DNA of 64,000 nucleotides from assembly GCA_014727915.1 (NCBI GenBank), contig WJMO01000009.1, positions 62,001-126,000 on the forward strand. Direction: 5' to 3'. This DNA is from Candidatus Altarchaeales archaeon. GTDB lineage: Archaea; Altiarchaeota; Altiarchaeia; IMC4; SCGC-AAA252-I15. Each line of letters opens with the position of its first letter. The first letter of the stretch is position 1. The translations under genes were made by a program, and so were the position numbers. Below are positions 9,265-16,876 of the stretch, in pieces. The notes beneath the pieces are model-generated. The model had not been told where the DNA came from and ran no database searches. It was given only the letters and a program-made list of their open reading frames with translations.

Positions 9265-9275
9265 GGATTAAATAC
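9265..9275. promoter_or_regulatory. TATA-like box shared by two divergent genes
   Basis: The sequence around GATTAAATACC sits midway between the ATG of the radical SAM gene (9244, minus) and the ATG of the SdpI-like gene (9294, plus). It is 21-31 bases from the first and about 20-29 bases from the second. On either strand it reads as an A/T-rich TATA-like element, so both genes could be leaderless and compete for one TBP site. This is inferred from spacing alone. Confidence 0.45.
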
Positions 9276-9293
9276 CCTCCCCTCCATTATCCT

Positions 9294-9938
9294 ATGATGG
9301 AGTTCAGGACGTCCCTTGCCGTGTCGGCTGCGCTTGTGGTGTTGTCTTTGGCGTCCTCGGGATTCCTATACGGGCAGCTGCCTCATACCATGGCGTCCCA
9401 CTGGAACGCGTCCGGGGAGGTGGACGGCCGCATGGGCCGGGGGGTGGCGGCGTTCATGCTCCCCGCCATACTGGCGGTCCTGCTGGTGTTCTTCGCGGTC
9501 ATACCCCGCATCGACCCGTTGAAGAGGAACATCGAGGAGTTCAAAGGCTACTATGGCGGGTTCATAGTTGTCTTCACGTTGTTCATGATGTTCGTCCACT
9601 TTCACATGCTGCTGTGGAACGTCGGGGTCCGGTTGAGTACGAACGTTGTGGTGCCCGCTGGCGTCGGTCTTCTGTTCATCTACATAGGCTACCTGCTGCC
9701 TCACACGAGGAGGAACTGGTTCATAGGGGTGCGCACGCCCTGGACCCTATCCGATGACCGGGTCTGGGAGAAGACGCACAGGGTCGGGGGAAAGCTCTTC
9801 ACAGCATCCGGGTTAGTTGCCTTGGCGGGCGCCCTGGTGTCGGACCAGGCGGTGGCCTTCATCATAGTCCCGGTCCTGGCCTCAGCCGCATACCTCATAC
9901 TATACAGTTACCTGGAATACAGGAAACTTGGGAAGTAG
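9294..9938 (+). CDS. SdpI-family membrane protein
   Basis: 214 residues from the ATG at 9294 (a second ATG follows at once). The N-terminal half matches DUF1648: a transmembrane helix and the segment LPHTMASHWNASGEVDGRMGR. The C-terminal half has the SdpI signature NWFIGVRTPWTLSDDRVWEKTHRVGGKLF, with about six membrane helices in all. In Bacillus SdpI gives immunity to a killing peptide and acts as a signal transducer with an ArsR-type repressor; archaeal members are common and their role is not established. No repressor gene adjoins it here. It ends just before the convergent acetyltransferase gene at 9945. Confidence 0.88.
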   Translation: MMEFRTSLAVSAALVVLSLASSGFLYGQLPHTMASHWNASGEVDGRMGRGVAAFMLPAILAVLLVFFAVIPRIDPLKRNIEEFKGYYGGFIVVFTLFMMFVHFHMLLWNVGVRLSTNVVVPAGVGLLFIYIGYLLPHTRRNWFIGVRTPWTLSDDRVWEKTHRVGGKLFTASGLVALAGALVSDQAVAFIIVPVLASAAYLILYSYLEYRKLGK

Positions 9939-9944
9939 ATCGGG

Positions 9945-10607
9945 TCACAGTCTCCTGTAGTAGAGGTGCATGTTCCTAGTCTTTCCCTCTTCATAGGAGC
10001 ATCCAACCGGTTTTTCTACTCTAATGTAACCGTGTTTTCGCAGTAGTTCCGTGCTTGGTGTGTTGTCCTCGTAGGCTCTGGCTATCATCACAGTGGCTCC
10101 CCTGGCTCTCGCGTGCTCTTCCGCCTCTTCCAACAGTGCGGTGCCTATGCCCTGCCTGAGAAGATTGACCTCGCCCTCCTGTCTACTGTAGGGGTATGCT
10201 ATCCTGTAGTTGACTTCCGCGACTTCCCCCTCCGCTGGTATGTCCACCATCTCGCTCCGGAGTGATTGTCTTGTTCTCCTCATCACTGTGGCTTCTCCGA
10301 GTATGGGCCTGTGAACGTCCGATCCCATTCCGTGTATCTCATCCTCGAAGAGCACGTTCTGCTGTTCTCTGTCATCCTTTGTCACTTCAACTCTGAGCTC
10401 CCTCCAGTCATCTTCCCTCCTGCTCACCGGCAGAAGATATAACCTGGCGAAGGACCCGCCCCCCAGGTCTCCATGGTATTTGAACCCGACCAGCTGCCCG
10501 TGGAGTGTGAACACCTTCGGGAACTCCCCCGAACCAGTGTTGGGGATGGCCTTCAACCTCTGGTCTTCGATGCCCTCCCCCTCTTTGACAACCTCTCTAG
10601 CTACCAT
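9945..10607 (-). CDS. GNAT-family acetyltransferase with long N-terminal extension
   Basis: 220 residues. The C-terminal half (about 115-215) shows the GNAT acetyl-CoA-binding core: RQGIGTALLEEAEEHARARG (the Q/R-x-x-G-x-G/A loop and helix) followed by EDNTPSTELLRKHGY, the usual motif B. The first about 110 residues do not look like GNAT and are polar with no membrane segment; they may be a substrate-recognition domain. It lies 4 bases downstream of the antiporter gene, so the two are probably co-transcribed. The acceptor (protein, sugar or small molecule) cannot be deduced. Confidence 0.75.
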   Translation of the reverse strand: MVAREVVKEGEGIEDQRLKAIPNTGSGEFPKVFTLHGQLVGFKYHGDLGGGSFARLYLLPVSRREDDWRELRVEVTKDDREQQNVLFEDEIHGMGSDVHRPILGEATVMRRTRQSLRSEMVDIPAEGEVAEVNYRIAYPYSRQEGEVNLLRQGIGTALLEEAEEHARARGATVMIARAYEDNTPSTELLRKHGYIRVEKPVGCSYEEGKTRNMHLYYRRL

Positions 10608-10610
10608 CTT

Positions 10611-11777
10611 CTATCCTAGCCTGTATTTTTTCCCCTTTTTCTTCTTGGGCTTGCATCTTCTCCCTTTTATCTTGTACAGGGTTTCCGTGGGTGTGATCTT
10701 CAGGCTTATCGATGAGATTATGGACGAGATTAGTATGGTGCTGAGGGCTGCGGTGTAGAGCACCTCGTCTATTATGCCCTGGCGGAATCCGAGCAGGACT
10801 ACGATTATGCCGAATGTGAGCCTGTAGTTGAAGAAGAGGGCGGATAGTCTGCTTCCCCTGCCTAACACCCTCTTCACCGAGACCCTGGTGCTTATGTACT
10901 TGGATCCGAACGCTACTATCGTCAGGATGCCGGTGACTTTCAGGGTTTCGAGGTTGAAGTGGGTGAGGTCCATGAGATACCCGCTCTGGAAGAAGAATAT
11001 GGGGCCCATGAAACCGTATACTATGCCCCTGAGCTTGTTCTCGAGTTCCTCGTGGTTTTCGAGGAGGGATGACATGGATATTCCAATGAGGTATGCGAGC
11101 ACGGCTGAGTGGATGCCCACGGACTCGGATAGGAAGCTCAACCCGACCAGGGTGAGCATTATGAACCGCAGCTCCACTTCGACCATGTTCTCGCAGTATC
11201 TCTTGAAGAACCACTGCCCCACATGGGGTAGGATGTATAGGGCGCCCACGATGAACACTATGAAGAGGAGGGTTCCGATGCTCAGTCCCGTGAAGAAGAA
11301 CGAAAGGGAGAACATGCTCATGAGGTCGACGAACATGGCGGATGCGAAGAGTATCTGGCCTATCTCCATCTTCAACAGTCCCTCCTCCCTTAGGTAGGGG
11401 AATACGAGGGCTAGGGAGGTGGTTGACATCCCTATGGACATGAGTATCGCTGCCGTTTGGTCGAGGCCGAGGACCGTGGTTGTGACGGCGTATGTTAGGA
11501 TGAAGGGCACGGCAAAGGATGGTAAGGCGATCTTGAGGCTTTTCTTGTAGTACTTCTGGAGTACGCGGACTTCTGTCTCGAAGCCTGCGAAGAACATCAC
11601 CCCTAGCAGGCCGAAGTTGGCCAGGAAGTCTATCCAGAACACCTCCTTGAGCCCGAAGTAGTTGGAGGCGATAACCCCCGATACTATCTCCAGTATGGCG
11701 GTAGAGAAACCAGCTTCCACCGACACGATGCCGGCTAACAGTATCAATGTGACGATGGATACTCCGGATTGGTCCAT
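10611..11777 (-). CDS. Cation/proton antiporter (CPA2-type, Kef/NapA-like)
   Basis: 388 residues with about twelve hydrophobic segments. The third to fifth helices contain FFAGFETEV and MSIGMSTTSLALVFPYL, typical of the monovalent cation:proton antiporter-2 family (Pfam Na_H_Exchanger). Acidic residues inside helices (FASAMFVDLMS) fit the transport site. It ends in a very basic cytoplasmic tail (KPKKKKGKKYR) without a TrkA/RCK regulatory domain. The likely role is Na+ or K+ export in exchange for protons for pH and ion homeostasis. The ATG at 11777 has a TATA-like AGATATACTAG about 20-30 bases upstream. Followed by the acetyltransferase gene after 3 bases. Confidence 0.83.
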   Translation of the reverse strand: MDQSGVSIVTLILLAGIVSVEAGFSTAILEIVSGVIASNYFGLKEVFWIDFLANFGLLGVMFFAGFETEVRVLQKYYKKSLKIALPSFAVPFILTYAVTTTVLGLDQTAAILMSIGMSTTSLALVFPYLREEGLLKMEIGQILFASAMFVDLMSMFSLSFFFTGLSIGTLLFIVFIVGALYILPHVGQWFFKRYCENMVEVELRFIMLTLVGLSFLSESVGIHSAVLAYLIGISMSSLLENHEELENKLRGIVYGFMGPIFFFQSGYLMDLTHFNLETLKVTGILTIVAFGSKYISTRVSVKRVLGRGSRLSALFFNYRLTFGIIVVLLGFRQGIIDEVLYTAALSTILISSIISSISLKITPTETLYKIKGRRCKPKKKKGKKYRLG

Positions 11778-11812
11778 TATAGGATTATTGGAGGACTAGT
11801 ATATCTACCTTG

Positions 11813-12007
11813 TCATTCCTCGAAAATGAAAAGCTCCTCTATGCTGGCGTCCAATGCCCTGCTGATGTCGTAGGCGAGCCTCAGGCTGGGGTTGTATCTG
11901 CCCTTCTCCAGGAAGACTATGGTCTCCCTTCGGACGCCGACTTTCTTGGCCAGGTCCTCCTGTGTCAGGCTGTGCCTGGCCCTGTATTCTTTGATCCTCG
12001 TCTTCAA
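11813..12007 (-). CDS. XRE-family HTH transcriptional regulator (64 aa), TTG start
   Basis: A 64-residue Cro/CI-type helix-turn-helix: [57 protein letters not shown] carries the whole five-helix XRE fold and nothing else. The start has to be TTG at 12007: it overlaps the TGA of the upstream gene as TTGA and is preceded by an in-frame stop, and a ribosome-binding site (GGTGA, 6 bases before) fits. It is the last gene of a four-gene operon with three small membrane proteins, a combination often seen in archaea and bacteria (YozG/DUF2178 type). It probably controls its own operon through the TGTTA sites at 13217-13255. Confidence 0.87.
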   Translation of the reverse strand: MKTRIKEYRARHSLTQEDLAKKVGVRRETIVFLEKGRYNPSLRLAYDISRALDASIEELFIFEE

Positions 12008-12384
12008 CTGACATCACCTTTCCATGCCAGGACCCACCTGAACGCGAGCATGGAGAATGACATGAACATCACTATCGTCCCGTATATGATCTCCGGCTGC
12101 AGTTTCAGAATGTCGAGGTAGTCTAGCCAGTATAGTATGGAAGTTGCCATTAACGTGGCGAACCAGCTGTATGTGGCAGCCCAGGCTCCCAGCTTCCTAG
12201 TGCGCTCATCGCATTTCAATGCTTCTTCCCCGTGCCTCCTTAACCTGACGCCCCTTAGTATGAGTATGAGGCCGCAGGTCATGACGGTCGCGTTCACTGA
12301 CGGGTGAACGTCCCCTGCTGCGAGACCGAATCCGCTGAACAGGAACAGCACCCCCAATCCCATGTATGTTGTCGGCTTCATCAT
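12004..12384 (-). CDS. DUF2178-like small membrane protein
   Basis: 126 residues with four hydrophobic helices: two at the N-terminus, a charged loop with [18 protein letters not shown], then two more. The pattern 'D-E-R/E-x-x-K-x-G-A-W' followed by membrane helices is shared with the next two upstream genes (DELSRKHANKVGAWSYY and DEMTVKIVHKAGYYTW), so the three are divergent paralogs of one family, most like DUF2178. ATG at 12384 is followed by a second ATG; the preceding AAAGGA is a reasonable ribosome-binding site. Role unknown; linkage with an XRE regulator suggests a membrane-sensed or stress-responsive unit. Confidence 0.75.
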   Translation of the reverse strand: MMKPTTYMGLGVLFLFSGFGLAAGDVHPSVNATVMTCGLILILRGVRLRRHGEEALKCDERTRKLGAWAATYSWFATLMATSILYWLDYLDILKLQPEIIYGTIVMFMSFSMLAFRWVLAWKGDVS

Positions 12385-12390
12385 CCTTTG

Positions 12391-12804
12391 TCACTCCATT
12401 GGTTTTTTCAACGTGAAATATAACAATACCCATGCTAGTCCTGAGACCAGGACTACTGTGCCTAGGGATTCCACCGCCGTCAATGGTGTGAGCCCCAGCT
12501 TGTCCGATATTAGGGTGTTGTACCATACGAGGGCGACGCACACCCATATTGTCGTGTAGTAGCTCCACGCCCCCACCTTGTTGGCGTGCTTTCTGCTGAG
12601 CTCGTCCTCCACTGGCATCCCAGCATTGACTTCTCGCATGTTCTTGGCTACGATGTACGTGACTGCCGCTGTTATGATGGCTGTCAGGGCTATCATCATA
12701 TGGTCGATTTGGCTCCCGCTGCCTCCCATGTAGAACATGATCACTACCAGGAGGGCGAGTCCCGCCACCGCGAATCCCATGTATGCTTTGGCTTTGTCGT
12801 TCAT
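12391..12804 (-). CDS. DUF2178-like small membrane protein
   Basis: 137 residues with four membrane helices and the conserved DELSRKHANKVGAWSYY loop between helices 2 and 3. The frame is open further upstream but that extension is Arg/His-rich and lies inside the neighbouring gene; the ATG at 12804 has AGGAG just before it and overlaps the upstream TGA as ATGA, so it is the real start. Second of three paralogous membrane proteins in the XRE-controlled operon. The gap to the following gene is 6 bases. Function unknown. Confidence 0.75.
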   Translation of the reverse strand: MNDKAKAYMGFAVAGLALLVVIMFYMGGSGSQIDHMMIALTAIITAAVTYIVAKNMREVNAGMPVEDELSRKHANKVGAWSYYTTIWVCVALVWYNTLISDKLGLTPLTAVESLGTVVLVSGLAWVLLYFTLKKPME

Positions 12805-13202
12805 TCTCCTTTCACCTTCATTACTGCTAGCACTATGAAGTATGTGGCACATGACAGTAGCAGGACGGCGGTGGCTCCGTGCCGTGGCATCATGCCTGGT
12901 ATGTCGTCTATGAACCACCCGACTATGAGGCAGAGGTAGATGGTTATCATCCACGTGTAATACCCTGCCTTGTGGACTATCTTCACGGTCATCTCATCCC
13001 GCAACGGCTCTCCTTTCTTCATGCTGTCCCACATGCCCAACACCACCACCAAACCTATCAACACTATCGTGAACGCAATCCCGATACCGCCCACTTCCAC
13101 CATGTCCAGCGGCCACGCACTAACCGCATACAAGCCCAGGCTGGCGGAAACCGCCGCCACCAAAGCCAAAACCAACACAATCCTCAACCTCACATCCATC
13201 AT
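12801..13202 (-). CDS. DUF2178-like small membrane protein, first gene of the operon
   Basis: 133 residues with four hydrophobic helices and the loop DEMTVKIVHKAGYYTW that marks it as a relative of the two following proteins. Tandem ATGs at 13202 and 13199 are preceded by a good ribosome-binding site (GAGGTG). A TATA-like element (GTATTTAAAC on the minus strand, about 13262-13271) predicts a leader of some 35 bases that contains the TGTTA repeats described separately. This is an unusual arrangement for this window, where most promoters give leaderless messages, and fits a repressed operon. Confidence 0.75.
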   Translation of the reverse strand: MMDVRLRIVLVLALVAAVSASLGLYAVSAWPLDMVEVGGIGIAFTIVLIGLVVVLGMWDSMKKGEPLRDEMTVKIVHKAGYYTWMITIYLCLIVGWFIDDIPGMMPRHGATAVLLLSCATYFIVLAVMKVKGE

Positions 13203-13216
13203 CTACACCTCACGAA

Positions 13217-13255
13217 TGTTAACTAAATCAAACAATATGTTAGAAATAATTAACA
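13217..13255. promoter_or_regulatory. Candidate operator: TGTTA half-sites upstream of the DUF2178/XRE operon
   Basis: TGTTA occurs at 13217 and again at 13238, exactly 21 bases (two helical turns) apart, and its complement TAACA at 13251-13255 makes the dyad TGTTA-N8-TAACA (13238-13255). The first copy is itself part of the palindrome GTTAAC. The group lies just downstream of the predicted TATA box of the operon, where a bound repressor would block transcription start. The small XRE protein encoded at the end of the operon is the natural candidate to bind it. Inferred from position and symmetry. Confidence 0.5.
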
Positions 13256-13378
13256 TACGGGTTTAAATACTTAACGTTGGTGTCTCTAATACATGTAAAT
13301 GGTCTTTACGGATGTATATTGTACACTAGTGCCAACTTTTTTATATGTGTAGCGCCTATTTCTTCATAGAATAACCAC

Positions 13379-13420
13379 CCCATCCTTAGCTGGCACTATC
13401 ACACGCCAGCTAACGATGGG
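13379..13420 (+). promoter_or_regulatory. Strong 16-bp inverted repeat in the leader of the NYN gene
   Basis: Two 16-base arms (13379-13394 and 13405-13420) are complementary except at one position and enclose a 10-base loop. The inner 8 bases (TAGCTGGC / GCCAGCTA) pair perfectly. The element lies between a TATA-like TTTTTTATATG (about 13338-13348) and the ATG at 13433, so it would form a stable hairpin in the 5' leader ending 12 bases before the start codon. Possible roles are control of translation or RNA stability, a dyad operator, or a scar of an inserted element. Confidence 0.6.
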
Positions 13421-13432
13421 TCCAAAAATTAA

Positions 13433-14014
13433 ATGACTAGAGTAATTGTGTTCATTGATGGTAGTAACTTCTATCACACCTGCAAAAACCACCTTGGCAC
13501 CTCAGATATTGAGTTCCGTGCGTTCTGTGATAAACTAGCAGAGAATAACACCATTGTAGAAATTGGGTATTATACTGCTCCAGTTAGTCAACAGACTTTC
13601 CCTGAACGATATCAAACCCAACAAAAATTCTTTTCTAGGATTCGTAAAATACCTCATCTTAAACTCATACTTGGGAAGCTCAGACCACGGAATATAACTT
13701 GTCCTCGGTGTCGTAAGATCATTCCACTATGTCCTGAATGCAAGCGTAAAATTGTATCTCATGTGGAGAAGAAAACAGATGTTAATTTTGCAGTGGATAT
13801 GGTGGCTTTGGCTTTTGAGGATAAATATGACACTGGTATAATAGTCACAGGAGATGGAGATTTCACCAGCGCGGTGAAACTAGCTCAGAAGCTAAATAAG
13901 AAGATAATTATTGCTCATTTTGCCAGGGGCTACTCGTCAGAGCTCAATCAAACTTGCGACAGTGAAATCATCTTAGATGCTGACTACATGGAGGGATGCT
14001 ATCTCGACTACTAA
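13433..14014 (+). CDS. NYN-domain (LabA/DUF88-like) putative ribonuclease with zinc-knuckle insert
   Basis: 193 residues. The NYN/PIN-like nuclease fold is clear: IDGSNF at residues 8-13 (first catalytic Asp), KKTDVNFAVDMVALA with the second acidic centre near 125-130, and TGDGDF near 143-148. Between the first and second motif lies a four-cysteine knuckle (CPRCRK ... CPECKRK, about residues 88-103), a known insertion in some LabA-like proteins. NYN domains cleave RNA with a metal ion; LabA relatives occur near mobile and defence genes. The gene is much more AT-rich than its neighbours and lies alone in an AT-rich island, which suggests horizontal transfer. A strong hairpin precedes the start. 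Confidence 0.85.
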   Translation: MTRVIVFIDGSNFYHTCKNHLGTSDIEFRAFCDKLAENNTIVEIGYYTAPVSQQTFPERYQTQQKFFSRIRKIPHLKLILGKLRPRNITCPRCRKIIPLCPECKRKIVSHVEKKTDVNFAVDMVALAFEDKYDTGIIVTGDGDFTSAVKLAQKLNKKIIIAHFARGYSSELNQTCDSEIILDADYMEGCYLDY

Positions 14015-14128
14015 AACTAAAATCTACTTGTGAGAATATCAAATATCACTCATAAATTGTTTTTATCTAATAACGGCTATTTTAATTTACTCGTATTTTT
14101 TTCTTAATTATTTTAACTTTTCTTTTGA

Positions 14129-14389
14129 TTATTTGATTAGTTGTATGTTTTTGAGTTCTTGGATGGATTTGCTTATGAGTTCTGTTGTTATGAGGTCTTT
14201 TTTGATGTTGAGTTTGTCGGTCATTTCTTGGCGTATTTCGTCTATGGTTCGTTGGCCGTTGCAGAGGCTCCAGAGGAGTATTGTGGTGTTTTCGGCTGCC
14301 AGGGTCTTGTTGTCCCCTGTTAATAGTGTCTTCCGCCCGTCTTCTTCGACCAGCTTTCCCTGCTTCATTGGCTTGTATTCGTCTTCCAT
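14129..14389 (-). CDS. PqqD-like peptide-binding protein (RiPP recognition element fold)
   Basis: 86 residues. The central part (TLAAENTTILLWSLCNGQRTIDEIRQEMTDKLN) matches the PqqD family pattern 'N-x-T/S-A-x-x-I/L-W-x-L-C/D-G-x-R/K-T-I-D/E-E-I'. PqqD proteins are small winged-helix-like chaperones that hold a precursor peptide for a partner radical SAM enzyme. The gene follows a cobalamin radical SAM gene (ends at 14441) on the same strand by 51 bases, with its own ribosome-binding site (GGAGG). I found no obvious precursor peptide in the gaps on either side. A functional pair with 14441 is inference; PqqD folds also occur in unrelated contexts. Confidence 0.72.
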   Translation of the reverse strand: MEDEYKPMKQGKLVEEDGRKTLLTGDNKTLAAENTTILLWSLCNGQRTIDEIRQEMTDKLNIKKDLITTELISKSIQELKNIQLIK

Positions 14390-14440
14390 CTTTTCTCTCC
14401 CTCCCCCGGGCGCAAGCCATTAAGACCAGACTAATAAAAG

Positions 14441-15892
14441 TTATCCGCCCTTCAACAGGTAGCTGGTCTTCTCGATGATGTTGTCTAACACGGCTTTGGC
14501 GCCGCCGTAGCCGTATATCATCTTCAGATATTGGATGTTCTGGCGGGGGTTCAACGCCACCTTCAGCATGATCCTCTTACGGGCCTTGTGCATGGTCTCC
14601 GCGATCTCAGCCCCGGACAGGTTCGGGTACTCGATCACCGGGTTCTGGCCTGTGAAATCGCTCCAGTCCCCTGCCTTCAACCACCCCTCCCGCTCCGCCT
14701 GCTCGTAGAACTTCGTCCCCGGGTAGGGTATGGCCATGGAGAACTGGGCCGTGTCAGTGCCAAGCGAAAAAGCGAACTTCAATGTCTTCTCCATGGTCTC
14801 ACGGGTCTCGCCCGGCAAGCCGAACATGTACGTCGCATGGGATTCGATGCCAATCCTCTTAAGCAGCTGGACGACCCGCCGTACTTCCGACAGGTTCACG
14901 TGCTTGTTGATGTTATCGAGTATCCTAGGGTCGGCACTCTCCACCCCGAACTTGATGGCGATGCACCCGGCCTCCTTCATCGCCCTCAATGTCTCCTCCG
15001 TCAATTTAGCGTCCGCCATACAAGACCAGTAAACCTTCAAACCCCTCTTCACAATCTCCCCGCAGATGCTGCGGACACGCTCCTGGTCGACGCTGAAGCT
15101 GCTGTCGTCGAAGTAGATCTCCCGGGCCCCGTAGCTCTCCACAAGATACTGCATCTCGTCCACGACGGACTCGGGCGACCGGGCGCGGTAGCTTCGCATC
15201 CCATAGAAAACCCACGGCTCCAGGCAGTAGGTGCACTGGTACGGGCAACCCCTGCTGCTCCACATCTGCGCGTTCGGCGCGTGCTTGCAGAAGGGGTCTA
15301 TGTACTTCTCCATCGGCAGCTCCTCACGCAACGGATAGGGCATCTCGTCCACGTCAGCCAACGGGGCCTTCCCGTTCACCACCGGCTTCCCACCCTCCTT
15401 GAAACCAAGGCTCTTTATCTCTGTGAAGTCTCCATCCACCCCCAACGCGTTCACCAATTCGAGCAGCGGGTACTCGTATTCGTAGGTGATAATGAAATCC
15501 ACATACTCTTCCCTCAGCAGTTCTTCGCCCTTGGCCGTCGCATGCGGCCCGGTCAACACGGTCTTAGAACCCAACTCTTTGGCCTTGGACGTCCACATGA
15601 GGTCGTTCCCTATGGAGGGCGTGGACGTCTCGAACACGGCGACATCCGCGCTCTCATTTTTCATGTATTCGAGGAATTCGACGTCGGTCATCTCCTCCGC
15701 GATGCAGTCCTTTATCAGCACCTCATGCCCTCCTTCCCTGAGGACTGCGGCGGCGTAGGCCAGGAAGAACGGGAATGGATAGTAGGGGAGCTGCTCCTTC
15801 TTGAGCTTCAGATGGGGCCACCTGCTGCCAGCCCTCAAGCCCACCTTCTCGCTATCGCTTATCCACGGGAGATTCGCCAACAGTACCTTCAT
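14441..15892 (-). CDS. Cobalamin-binding-domain radical SAM enzyme
   Basis: 483 residues. The N-terminal B12-binding Rossmann domain covers about residues 1-150 (PFFLAYAAAVLREGGHEVLIKD; VLTGPHAT). The radical SAM centre is CPYQCTYC (CX3CX2C) near residue 215, followed by EIYFDDSSFSVD, a SAM-ribose segment, KFGVESAD and MFGLPGET. The C-terminal region after residue 390 is a helical cap. It resembles the enzyme at 5579 and BchE/HpnP-like enzymes in design. Substrate is unknown: the PqqD-like gene downstream points to a peptide, while the overlapping upstream gene (flippase-like) and glycan genes point to a lipid-linked molecule. Its first 41 bases overlap the 3' end of the upstream gene, implying tight coupling. 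Confidence 0.85.
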   Translation of the reverse strand: MKVLLANLPWISDSEKVGLRAGSRWPHLKLKKEQLPYYPFPFFLAYAAAVLREGGHEVLIKDCIAEEMTDVEFLEYMKNESADVAVFETSTPSIGNDLMWTSKAKELGSKTVLTGPHATAKGEELLREEYVDFIITYEYEYPLLELVNALGVDGDFTEIKSLGFKEGGKPVVNGKAPLADVDEMPYPLREELPMEKYIDPFCKHAPNAQMWSSRGCPYQCTYCLEPWVFYGMRSYRARSPESVVDEMQYLVESYGAREIYFDDSSFSVDQERVRSICGEIVKRGLKVYWSCMADAKLTEETLRAMKEAGCIAIKFGVESADPRILDNINKHVNLSEVRRVVQLLKRIGIESHATYMFGLPGETRETMEKTLKFAFSLGTDTAQFSMAIPYPGTKFYEQAEREGWLKAGDWSDFTGQNPVIEYPNLSGAEIAETMHKARKRIMLKVALNPRQNIQYLKMIYGYGGAKAVLDNIIEKTSYLLKGG

Positions 15893-16844
15893 CGTGTACC
15901 CTAACCTTTCGATTCCAAGCTATTAAATATCCTGCGATAACCTGTGGCGTCGTGGACAGCAGCAGGATCATTGCGCTCATCGCCACCAGCGGCTCCCGCT
16001 CGATGCCCATCTGGGTGAACAGGAACAGTATGGTCGCGTCGCGTGTTCCCACTCCCATCACCGACAACGGCAGCACCTCCGCGATGGAGATTATGGGTAT
16101 GAAGAGGATGTAAACCCAGAGTTCCGCGTCCACTCCCACCGCACGCCCGAAGAAGTAGGGGCGGGCGAATATGGTCAGCCATCCCAGGAGGGTCAACGCC
16201 ATCACCGTCCATTTGTCCCCGCTGCCTTTGAAACCTGACACCACCTCATGGAACGCCTTGAACAGTTGCTTGGTGTTGTCCCGGAAACGCTCTGGTATGA
16301 GGAAGTTCTGCAGCGGCCTTAGAATGAGAGTGGACAGGCTCTCGTTCAAGGCGACCGCCAGGGCTGCCACCGTCGCCAAGATAGGCGCTAGCAAGGTCAC
16401 GACACCAACCTCCCCGCCGGTGAACATGAAGGCCACCAGTGCCGTGCAAACCCCCGCGGAGACGAACAGCACGATGAAGTTGATTATCCTGTCCAACACC
16501 CCCACAGCCAGCGCCTTCAACGAGGTCATGCCCGTCTTGTCCCGCAGGTCCGTGACCTTCACCAGGTCCCCTGCCCTCCCGGGTGTGGATGAGCCGAAGG
16601 CTATGCCGATCATGTAGGTCTGCAGCGCGTCCGCCAACCTGTAGCCGTGGGCGTAGATGCTCGCGAAAACCTTCCAGTTCAGGCCGCGGATGACCGTCTC
16701 GACCAAAACGAGCAGGATGGCCAGGAGTATGAACCTCAGGTCCGCACCCGCTATTATGGCAACTGTCTCCCCCAGGTCGATGGTAGCCAAGATGAAGGCG
16801 AACAGCAGCAGACCCACGACCGAGAGGTATTTAAGCATGTGCAT
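15852..16844 (-). CDS. Lysylphosphatidylglycerol-synthase-TM / UPF0104-like membrane protein (flippase-like)
   Basis: 330 residues from the ATG at 16844, chosen because a TATA-like AATTTAAACG sits about 26-33 bases upstream; a TTG nine bases earlier is an alternative. About eight to nine transmembrane helices. The segments ETVIRGLNWKVFA, GSSTPGRAGDLVKV and the later PLSVMGVGTRDATILFLF are hallmarks of the LPG_synthase_TM (AglD C-terminal-like) family, proposed to flip or bind polyprenyl- or glyco-lipids. It heads a minus-strand run that overlaps the radical SAM gene downstream by 41 bases. Probable role is transport of a lipid-linked intermediate. Confidence 0.8.
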   Translation of the reverse strand: MHMLKYLSVVGLLLFAFILATIDLGETVAIIAGADLRFILLAILLVLVETVIRGLNWKVFASIYAHGYRLADALQTYMIGIAFGSSTPGRAGDLVKVTDLRDKTGMTSLKALAVGVLDRIINFIVLFVSAGVCTALVAFMFTGGEVGVVTLLAPILATVAALAVALNESLSTLILRPLQNFLIPERFRDNTKQLFKAFHEVVSGFKGSGDKWTVMALTLLGWLTIFARPYFFGRAVGVDAELWVYILFIPIISIAEVLPLSVMGVGTRDATILFLFTQMGIEREPLVAMSAMILLLSTTPQVIAGYLIAWNRKVRVHDEGTVGESPVDKR

Positions 16845-16876
16845 CTTTCCCAAAACTATTAAGGCTTCCGTTTAAA

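Noticed and set aside
12804..12954. N-terminal extension of the middle DUF2178-like protein
   Set aside because: The extension is Arg/His-rich and lies inside the upstream gene; the ATG at 12804 has a ribosome-binding site and ATGA overlap.
13295..13309. Short inverted repeat GTAAA/TTTAC upstream of the NYN gene
   Set aside because: Only five paired bases in AT-rich DNA, expected by chance.
14082..14420. 112-codon minus-strand frame over the PqqD-like gene
   Set aside because: Arg/Asn/His-rich composition in the wrong frame; the 86-codon frame shows a conserved family pattern and a ribosome-binding site.
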